Shown piece by piece: positions 52,871 through 59,123 of a DNA stretch of 64,000 bases (positions are counted from its first letter, which is position 1; every line of letters starts with the position of its first letter). The notes under the pieces are model-generated. The model was not told where the DNA came from and did no database searches. It was given only the letters and a program-made list of their open reading frames with translations. This DNA is from Sedimentitalea nanhaiensis DSM 24252 (GTDB lineage: Bacteria; Pseudomonadota; Alphaproteobacteria; Rhodobacterales; Rhodobacteraceae). The DNA is taken from contig NZ_KI421509.1 in the NCBI RefSeq assembly GCF_000473225.1, positions 1,078,045 to 1,142,044 on the forward strand, read 5' to 3'. The position numbers and the translations under genes are program-made.

Positions 52871-53727
52871 TTAAGCCACGTTCCGTTCGAAGGCGACCGG
52901 GCTTTTCCAACCCAATGCTGAGTGCCGTCGACGCGGATTGTAGAAGCCGTTGATGTATTCGAAGATCGCGATCGCGGCTTGCCGCCTTGTTTCCCACGAC
53001 CGTCGCCAGATCAGCTCGGCCTTGATGGTCTTGAAGAAGGTTTCGACGGCAGCGTTGTCGTAACAATTGCCTTTTCCACTCATCGATACCTCGAAGCCAT
53101 GCTGACGCAGGATCTTCTGGTAGTCGTGGGAACAGTATTGGCTGCCGCGGTCCGTGTGATGGATGCAGCCCCTGGGCGGCGCACGGAACGCAATGGCCAT
53201 GTTCAACGCCCGGATCTCCAGGTCCCGCTTCATGCGATTGCTGACGGCCCAGCCGATGACCCGCCGGGAATGCAGATCAAGGATGACCGCCAGATACAGC
53301 CAGCCTTCTTTGGTCCAGACATAACTGATGTCGCCCGCCCATTTCTGGTTCGGGACATCTGCAATAAAGTTACGATCCAGTAGATTGGGCGCAATACTGA
53401 ACTTGTGGTCGCTGTCCGTTGTCACCTTGTGTTTGTGCGTTCTGATGACTGATATGCCGTTCTGGCGCATCAATCTGCCCACACGGCGATGGCCGACATC
53501 CAGCCCAATCTCCTTCAGCTCTTCGGTCATCCTTGGTCTGCCATAGCTACCCAGGCTGAGACGCGATTGTTCTTTGATGTGTGCCAACGTGACCAGATCA
53601 GACCGCTGCCGCCGACTGGTCGGGCGGTTGCGGAATGCCGGTAATCCACGTGTGCTGACGCCAACGACATCGCACAAGCGGTTGGCTGGGAAGCTGGCGT
53701 GTGTTCTTCGACAAACCTAAATCTCAT
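52871..53727 (-). pseudogene. IS3-family transposase OrfB, frameshifted
   Basis: DDE transposase. The body reads CDVVGVSTRGLPAFRNRPTSRRQRSD ... with the catalytic Asp in WAGDISYV, the second in HTDRGSQYC and the Glu in ETFFKTIKAEL, so the rve domain is complete. The true N-terminus MRFRFVEEH lies in another frame: near 53700 ACAC stands where AC would restore ...EEHASFPANRLCDVV. The 2-bp gain probably inactivates the element unless the internal TTG at 53677 is used. Confidence 0.75.
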
Positions 53728-53731
53728 TGCT

Positions 53732-53998
53732 TTAGGCCCGCAAAGAACTGGGTGGCCTTTTTAGAATCTCCCTCTCCTCCTTGAGAAGCCGGACTTCACG
53801 TCGAAGCCGCTCATTTTCTCTGGCGAGGTCCAAATCTTCTTTCGAAACTACGTCCGTGTCTCGATGTAATGTGATCCATTTGTTCAACGTCGATACGCCA
53901 ACACCCAGATCGTCAGCAACCTGCTTGCGCGTTAGCCCGCTGGTCAGCGCAATATGCACCGCATCTGCTCGGAATTCGTCCGTTCGGTTCAGTCCCAT
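53732..53998 (-). CDS. IS3-family transposase OrfA
   Basis: Small HTH protein of about 88 residues (MGLNRTDEFRADAVHIALTSGLTRKQVADDLGVGVSTLNKWI, then a leucine-zipper part ENERLRREVRLLKEEREIL). It binds the IS ends. The A-run at 53758-53762 allows the -1 shift into KKATQFFAGLK. Start after AAAGGAGA. Confidence 0.85.
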   Translation of the reverse strand: MGLNRTDEFRADAVHIALTSGLTRKQVADDLGVGVSTLNKWITLHRDTDVVSKEDLDLARENERLRREVRLLKEEREILKRPPSSLRA

Positions 53999-54206
53999 AG
54001 TCAGTCTCCTTTGTCGCAATAAATGCTATCAAAGGAGCGGCATCAAACCGCGACAGGTCCAAAGCGTGTGTCGTCAGCCGGGAGACGACATGTGCTTCGA
54101 CTGCGAGCGCGCGCGGAGGGATGCAGCGAAGACTAAATTGGAGCCTCGACCAGAGGCTTAGCGGCTTGCCCAGAAAGCCTTCGTCGTTTAAACATCGCGC
54201 GGTGAT

Positions 54207-54283
54207 GCTCCCTTAGCTCAACTGGATAGAGCAGTCGACTTCTAATCGACAGGCTGAGGGTTCGAGTCCTTCAGGGAGCGCCA
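54207..54283 (+). tRNA. tRNA-Arg (anticodon TCT)
   Basis: All arms pair: acceptor GCTCCCT/AGGGAGC, D stem GCTC/GAGC, anticodon stem GTCGA/TCGAC with loop CTTCTAA (TCT at 54241-54243), T stem GAGGG/CCTTC with loop TTCGAGT, discriminator G and encoded CCA. It lies at the junction between the copper block with its IS and a decayed island. Confidence 0.97.
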
Positions 54284-54364
54284 CGATTGCCATCGGTCAT
54301 TAAATTTTTGATTACCTATTTCTAAGGGGCCACCATTGGGATCATCTCCGAAAAAGGAATGAGC

Positions 54365-55066
54365 GTGAAAATTTACCTTACAGAAGATGAAAAACGCGCA
54401 ATTTCCGAAATTGACCAATCGGCGTTCGATGCCGAGATCAACGACGTTTTGAGAGAAGAGGTGGCTACTCAACTCAGGTCTCACCAGGCTTCCAGCAGAG
54501 TACCTTATCTGGCGTCAAAGCTGCACTACTTCGAAAAGGCGCTCCAGGAATATCGAGCCTCGAAATCAGCCAAGAAGCGCGAAAGAACCTTCTATGATGC
54601 AAGCAAGGCAGGCCGGGACCTGTCGTATGCGCTGTCGTCGATGAAGAGTCGCATGGTAACCGAGGAGCAAGAGCGACAGTTATTTCGGGTCGACGACAAT
54701 ATCATCTGGCCGCTGCGCTTTAACCGGACCTTCAGTGTCACTGTCTCGTTTCAATGGCGGCAATCGCTGGACGATGATTGGGACTACGGACGTATCACCT
54801 TCCATCACAAGGTGAAGGAGCGTCGAGATTATTCGGCACCTAAACCGAAGAGGAAGCCCAGCGCGGCCCAGCAGGCCCAAGATCTCCAAGACGCGTTGTC
54901 GAGGGCGTGGGAGCACTTCGTGCAATTGGCACTATACTCCGTCCGTGACTTCTTCCGGGAGGGTGGTGATGGCCGCGACATCCCAGATTCGTTCCAAGCG
55001 GTGCCTGACAAATATTCGATGGGGCTGAACAATTTCAGCCTCAAGTTCTGGAAAGACGGATCGTAG
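54365..55066 (+). CDS. unknown protein downstream of tRNA-Arg
   Basis: Not recognised. About 233 residues, hydrophilic, no signal or membrane segment. The N-terminal third is helical (KIYLTEDEKRAISEIDQSAFDAEINDVLREE), the middle has a beta-like stretch (FNRTFSVTVSFQWRQSLDDDWDYGRITFHHKV), then a basic Pro/Lys linker and a helical C-terminus with two Trp/Phe-rich blocks. GTG at 54365 has AAGGA at a good distance; an ATG at 54359 is two codons earlier but too close. Lower GC than the flanks and its place beside tRNA and integrase remnants suggest acquired DNA. Confidence 0.6.
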   Translation: MKIYLTEDEKRAISEIDQSAFDAEINDVLREEVATQLRSHQASSRVPYLASKLHYFEKALQEYRASKSAKKRERTFYDASKAGRDLSYALSSMKSRMVTEEQERQLFRVDDNIIWPLRFNRTFSVTVSFQWRQSLDDDWDYGRITFHHKVKERRDYSAPKPKRKPSAAQQAQDLQDALSRAWEHFVQLALYSVRDFFREGGDGRDIPDSFQAVPDKYSMGLNNFSLKFWKDGS

Positions 55067-55092
55067 GCCTGTGCGGCTTTCCCCATGAGCCA

Positions 55093-55154
55093 ATTGCATC
55101 GCAATTGCATAGTGCAGAAAAAGGCAATCATAACCGCTTATGTAATAAGCGGTT
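55093..55154. repeat. paired ATTGCAT repeats and a 10-bp hairpin
   Basis: CAATTGCAT occurs twice with 11-bp period (ATTGCAT at 55093 and 55104). A perfect hairpin AACCGCTTAT/ATAAGCGGTT with a 3-nt loop follows (55132-55154). A tRNA-like CGACCTTCTAAGTC lies at about 55170. This could be an old attachment region of the truncated integrase (inference). Nothing else is seen between 55067 and 55352. Confidence 0.35.
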
Positions 55155-55352
55155 GGAGATGTAGACCAGCGACCTTCTAAGTCCGAGACCGCGTCTGGCC
55201 TGTTGCACGGGGTGCGCCGTTTTGCGCCCCTCCACCCTATCTTTTTGAAATCGCTTATTTATAATTAGCGGCGACTACGCTCAACTCTTACGCCTTACTC
55301 TGTGGATTGCGTCCATTTGCGTCCACGAACGCGGCGACCAAGGGGTTAGATC

Positions 55353-55481
55353 GTGGCAAAACTGTCCAAACGGATCATTGACGCATTGCGCCCGGAGGCG
55401 CGCGATCACTTTGTCCGGGACAGCCGGATTTCCGGGTTCGGGGTGCGGGTGACCTGCTCCCCTGAAAGGTCCGCGTTTTGA
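55353..55481 (+). pseudogene. truncated tyrosine integrase, DUF4102 N-terminus
   Basis: GTG start, then AKLSKRIIDALRPEARDHF and VRDSRISGFGVRVT: the opening of the arm-binding domain of P4-type integrases. After Thr the frame enters IS-like sequence and stops. The catalytic domain is absent from the window. Confidence 0.7.
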
Positions 55482-55635
55482 AGTTAGCCTGTTCTCCAAC
55501 CGAGGTGACAGACGATGCGGAAGAGCCGATCATTGGCATCCTGAAAGAGCACCAGGCGGGAATGGCGGCCAGGGAGCTGTGCCGGAAGCCCGGCATCAGT
55601 GATGGCACATTTTACAAGAAGCGCCCTGAGTATCG
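55450..55635 (+). mobile_element. fragment of an IS3-family (IS407-like) element
   Basis: Begins with the IS end TGACCTGCTCCCCTGAAAGG, inserted in the integrase gene. The orfA remnant starts ATGCGGAAGAGCC, then IIGILKEHQAGMAARELCRK and PGISDGTFYK appear in a shifted frame; a short deletion after the start explains this. The element breaks off near 55635. Confidence 0.65.
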
Positions 55636-55905
55636 CCCCCCGGAAAATCTCCAGCCGGGTCAATTCCTGCACCACCTTGCGCACGGTTTCGACCCAAGCC
55701 TGCCGGTCCTGCCAGTGCATCGCGTTGGACCCATCAACCACAACGAACGGCCTCTTCGGACGCAGCACAAGCACCGCGGCCGCGACCATGCCGGTAACAG
55801 AAATCATCATCAGATCGCTGGGAACCGCCCCATGGTACAGAACCACCTGGACCGCACCAGCCAAGGAAATCAGCAACCGAAGAAAGGCCGCAAATACGGG
55901 AAATC
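55636..55905 (-). pseudogene. truncated NYN/Zc3h12a-type ribonuclease gene
   Basis: Minus-strand frame with a hydrophobic N-terminal part (VLYHGAVPSDLMMISVTGMVAAAVLVLR) and then KRPFVVVDGSNAMHWQDRQ and VETVRKVVQELTRL, the opening of NYN-type RNase domains (DGSN with the first catalytic Asp). The domain is cut by the IS fragment. A possible TTG start lies at 55876. The region 55906-56237 has no gene. Confidence 0.55.
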
Positions 55906-56055
55906 AAATTTTGGGCCGCGGGCGGGATGCCATGGCTTTATTCATAAGCCGTTGAAAGCAATGCAAAGGCGCGGAAGTGAACGCGCGCGCCTGCGTAAGC
56001 TGCCACAAGGTCGCGTAAACCTTGGCAAAACCCCATTAACCGATTGTAAAATATG

Positions 56056-56077
56056 AATGTTTCGTGCGCGAAACATT
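56056..56077. promoter_or_regulatory. 22-bp dyad upstream of a secreted protein gene
   Basis: Arms AATGTTTCG (56056-56064) and CGAAACATT (56069-56077) with spacer TGCG. No T-run follows, so an operator is more likely than a terminator. It lies 160 bp before the next gene. Confidence 0.35.
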
Positions 56078-56237
56078 TCCCTGCAAGCCTTTGAAATCGC
56101 TAAACCGGACAGGCGCCTCGCCGGTTCCGAGCCAAGGCCGCCGTTAGCCTGCCGTTTATCTTTGCGCGTCGCACGATGCCCGTTCCACTGCCATCCCTTC
56201 CGCGCTAGGTTGCCCTCATTCAAAGGGGAGCCCTGCT

Positions 56238-56744
56238 ATGCCACGCCTTCTGACCGCTGTTCTGATCCTGTTGCTCGCTGCCGCCCCTCCCGTGCTGGCG
56301 CAAGGATACGGCGGATTGTCCTCAGGGCTGAACAACCGCACCACCAACAAGGTGGTCCGGATGCTGGAAAAGGGCCTGCGGCAATGTCAGGCGCTGGACG
56401 CGGCCTATCGCTATGATTGCTATCGGCAGAACTACCGCGATGCCGCGCAGCAGTTGGACAACAACCCCGCCTATGCCCCCGCACAAAAGGCGCTGCGGGA
56501 TGTCGAGACCACATTGCAGAGTGTCCTGCGCAACGACACCGACCCGGCCACCGGTTCCATCCGCCGCCGAGGCAGGACATTTACCGCCATCCAAGAAAGC
56601 GCCGTACCCCGTTCCAAGGCGGCCTTTAGCGCCGCGCTGGACGAGGCCAGGACCCGGCTATTACGCTCGTCCAGCAATCCGGGCGATCATTTCTCACGTA
56701 TTGCCAGCGTGCTGAATTCCAACAAGGTGTTCCTGCGGTCCTGA
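56238..56744 (+). CDS. secreted protein of unknown function, 168 residues
   Basis: A signal peptide (hydrophobic 3-20, cleavage after VLAQG) leads into a helical soluble domain with two cysteines (RQCQALDAAYRYDCYRQNY) that may form a disulfide. I do not recognise a family. AAGGGGAGC precedes the start. It converges with the universal stress protein gene, 3 bp between stops. Confidence 0.65.
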   Translation: MPRLLTAVLILLLAAAPPVLAQGYGGLSSGLNNRTTNKVVRMLEKGLRQCQALDAAYRYDCYRQNYRDAAQQLDNNPAYAPAQKALRDVETTLQSVLRNDTDPATGSIRRRGRTFTAIQESAVPRSKAAFSAALDEARTRLLRSSSNPGDHFSRIASVLNSNKVFLRS

Positions 56745-56747
56745 CCC

Positions 56748-57155
56748 TCAGCGCACCACATGCACCGCACAGGCCGCGTGACGCACCACCTGAGCGGCGG
56801 TCGACCCCAGCAACAGGTCCTGCATGCCGGGACGATGCGAAGCGATGATGATCAGATCCGGCTTGTTTTCATCCGCCCAATCCAGGATCGAACGACCCGA
56901 ATGGCCTTCGATCACCACGCCCTGCGCATCGGGCAAGGTTGCCGCCATTTCGTCCAACTGCGCCTGAATCGCCTGACGCGCCTCGCGCAGGTAATCCACC
57001 GGCATATAGGAAATCGCATAGCCAGGGATGTGCTCGACCACATGCAACAGCGTGACCTTGGCGTCCGGGGTGGCCAGAATCTGAGCCAGTTTCATGGTGC
57101 CGGACGTATCCCGCTCGGCGTCAAAGGAAATCGGTACGAGAATATTGTGGTACAT
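56748..57155 (-). CDS. universal stress protein, UspA family
   Basis: Small nucleotide-binding stress protein of 135 residues. It starts YHNILVPISFDAERD and has the ATP-site pattern SHRPGMQDLLLGSTAAQVVRHAACAVHVVR, like G-2x-G-9x-G-S/T. Monocistronic here; role likely in stress or anaerobic survival, not specified by context. Confidence 0.9.
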   Translation of the reverse strand: MYHNILVPISFDAERDTSGTMKLAQILATPDAKVTLLHVVEHIPGYAISYMPVDYLREARQAIQAQLDEMAATLPDAQGVVIEGHSGRSILDWADENKPDLIIIASHRPGMQDLLLGSTAAQVVRHAACAVHVVR

Positions 57156-57249
57156 CGTGTAGCCCCCTATTTTTGTCGCCGCCAGCCTGCGTCTTTGCGT
57201 GCGCGCGCGCCTTGATCCACGTCATGTCCCGTGAAGGTAACATACGGCG

Positions 57250-57570
57250 CTAGCTGAAAGTTTCCGCCACGTCGTACATCACCGGCTCGAACGAACGGCA
57301 CAGCTCGTTGATTTTACGGTTACGCTTGCGCATCTCGTCACTGCGCAGCATCGCCTGAAAGTCCTCGCGTCGTTTCCATTGCGAATAGTTGGCGATGCGG
57401 GTCTGGGCATCGTTCACATGCAGGCTGGCCGCGACAAAGCCGGGTTGCTTGCTGATGAATTTCTCATAGGCGTCGGTCAGTGCATCCAGCAAATCCTGGC
57501 AAGTGCCCGGAGACATCTCGAAGGTGGTGATAACAGTCTGGATACTGTGGTCTTTGGTGATGGATTGCAT
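57250..57570 (-). CDS. antibiotic-biosynthesis-monooxygenase (ABM) domain protein
   Basis: Dimeric alpha/beta-barrel fold of 106 residues: FEMSPGTCQDLLDALTDAYEKFISKQPGFVAASLHVN and RIANYSQWKRREDFQAML are the ABM blocks. Such proteins act as small monooxygenases or haem-related enzymes; the substrate is unknown. Followed by parA 17 bp downstream of its start region on the right. Confidence 0.8.
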   Translation of the reverse strand: MQSITKDHSIQTVITTFEMSPGTCQDLLDALTDAYEKFISKQPGFVAASLHVNDAQTRIANYSQWKRREDFQAMLRSDEMRKRNRKINELCRSFEPVMYDVAETFS

Positions 57571-57597
57571 GCGCTCCTCCCTGGGTTTCCCTTCAGC

Positions 57598-58233
57598 TTA
57601 GCACAGCTGTTTCAAACGCGCCTCGACTTCCTGCACAAGGGCGGCCACCTCCTCATGCACCGGCCCCTTAGGCGCCTCGATCGCCGCCCGCCCCTGCCCC
57701 AGCGTTTCGGCATAGATCACACGGTTGGTCATCGGAGTCAGCGCGGTATCGGCATCCAGTTCAGCAGCCTTCGCCGCCACCTCCGCCGACAGGCGGGTTC
57801 CGGCCCGCGCACGGGTCATTACCATCAGCGCCGTCTTGTTCTCGCGTTGGGCCAGATCCAGCACCGCCTCGACAGCCCACAGATCCAGATGCGAGGTGGC
57901 AACAGGGATCAACACCAGATCCGCCGCACGCAGGGCGGGACGCAGGTCGCTGTCTGCCTTGGGGGGCGTATCAATGACGACGATGTCATACCGGTCCGCC
58001 AGCTTGCGACACTCATAGCTGACCCCCCAAGCCGATGCGGTCGAGAATTCGATCCCCGGATCGCCAGTCGTTTCCAGCCGTGTCATGAACCAGCGCCCGG
58101 CGCTGCCCTGCGGGTCGGTATCCATCAAGGCGACAGATTTCCCGGCTTTGGCAAACCCGACAGCCAGGTTGACCGCCAACGTTGTCTTGCCCGCCCCGCC
58201 CTTTTGCTGTGCGACTGTGATCACGTATCCCAT
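57598..58233 (-). CDS. orphan ParA-family ATPase
   Basis: Partition-type ATPase of 211 residues with the deviant Walker A KGGAGKTT (11-18), Walker A' DTDPQGSAGRWF and Walker B IVVIDTPPKAD. No parB or centromere-like repeat is seen nearby, so it may position a chromosomal cargo or a polyhydroxyalkanoate/chemotaxis-type complex rather than segregate DNA. It lies upstream of the ABM gene on the same strand. Confidence 0.87.
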   Translation of the reverse strand: MGYVITVAQQKGGAGKTTLAVNLAVGFAKAGKSVALMDTDPQGSAGRWFMTRLETTGDPGIEFSTASAWGVSYECRKLADRYDIVVIDTPPKADSDLRPALRAADLVLIPVATSHLDLWAVEAVLDLAQRENKTALMVMTRARAGTRLSAEVAAKAAELDADTALTPMTNRVIYAETLGQGRAAIEAPKGPVHEEVAALVQEVEARLKQLC

Positions 58234-58370
58234 GAAAGCTCCAGTTGTGCCGACAGGCAGCTTACGCGGTTAAGGTCGAGTCGCAATGGCCAATGAGACC
58301 CGGATTTCCAAAAGCCCTGGTAACACTCGGTTAACCAAGCCTGCCGATGCTGGCGATCGGAGGAAGCGCA

Positions 58371-59036
58371 ATGCGATTTGCGGTCATTGTCCTGTTGCTC
58401 TGCGCAGTTCTCGCGCCCCCGGCCCTGGCCGGCGCTTGGCTGCGCGAGCACAAGACCGCCTTTATCGCCATCGGTGCCACGGTGCGTGGAAACCGCGAGA
58501 CATTGCCAGACCTGGAAAACAAGTTTTACGCGGAATATGGCCTTGTGCCGCGCCTAACCTTGGGATTGGATTATAACGACACACGCGGAAAATCGGGTCA
58601 TGCATTGCTGTTCGTTCGCCTGCCCTTGGGCCGAACGGATCGGCGCATGCGCTATGGCATCGAAATCGGAGCCGGCATGCATCGCTGGCAACAGGAATGG
58701 GCTTCGATGTACAAAATCGCGCTGGCCGCAGGGCGCGGGTTCGAAAGCCGGTGGGGCAACGGCTGGATGGGGCTGGACGCCGCCTATGAACAGCGCGCGG
58801 GCTTGTCTGACCCGACCTTTAAACTGGATACGGTGATCGGCATGTCATCGGGCTGGCGGGTCCGTCCCCTGATAAAGCTGGAAACCGCCTATGTGCCCGG
58901 ACAGCCTCTGGGTTGGTCCTTTACGCCCGGCATCATGTTCGATGTTCGTAACAGCACTTGGGTCCTGGGAGTGGAACGCCGTTCGACCAATCTGGAAACC
59001 ATTGGTCTGACATTCGGGTTATGGCGTAATTTCTGA
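58371..59036 (+). CDS. exported, probably outer-membrane barrel protein
   Basis: The 221 residues open with a signal peptide (hydrophobic 3-18, cleavage after ALAG). The mature part alternates polar and aromatic residues in beta strands (YAEYGLVPRLTLGLDYND, MRYGIEIGAGMHRW, LGVERRSTNLETIGLTFGLWRNF) and ends in Phe, as outer-membrane barrels do. No family known to me. GGAGGAAG precedes the ATG, and a terminator follows. Confidence 0.7.
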   Translation: MRFAVIVLLLCAVLAPPALAGAWLREHKTAFIAIGATVRGNRETLPDLENKFYAEYGLVPRLTLGLDYNDTRGKSGHALLFVRLPLGRTDRRMRYGIEIGAGMHRWQQEWASMYKIALAAGRGFESRWGNGWMGLDAAYEQRAGLSDPTFKLDTVIGMSSGWRVRPLIKLETAYVPGQPLGWSFTPGIMFDVRNSTWVLGVERRSTNLETIGLTFGLWRNF

Positions 59037-59063
59037 CCCCGACAGGACCCCGCCAAAACGCCA

Positions 59064-59092
59064 AAAGGCCGCGCATCTTCGGCGCGGCCTTT
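59064..59092 (+). terminator. intrinsic terminator between convergent genes
   Basis: Stem AAAGGCCGCGC (59064-59074) / GCGCGGCCTTT (59082-59092), loop of seven bases. The A/T ends let it work on both strands for the exported-protein gene and the beta-helix gene. Confidence 0.8.
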
Positions 59093-59123
59093 CCGATCCT
59101 GTTGTCTGTGTTCAAATCCGGGG

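Larger units (their letters stand above)
52833..54061 (-). mobile_element. IS3-family insertion sequence, 1229 bp
   Basis: Imperfect terminal repeats: left TGGACGTGTCGCGCTTT (from 52833), right end complement TGGACCTGTCGCGGTTT (to 54061). The 3-bp AAG on both sides (52830-52832 and 54062-54064) fits a target duplication. It contains orfA and a frameshifted orfB in the usual overlapping arrangement. Confidence 0.8.

Noticed and set aside
54090-54161. 23-residue frame MCFDCERARRDAAKTK... with GGGAGA upstream
   Set aside because: Too short and without recognisable conservation; it lies between an IS end and a tRNA and may be debris.
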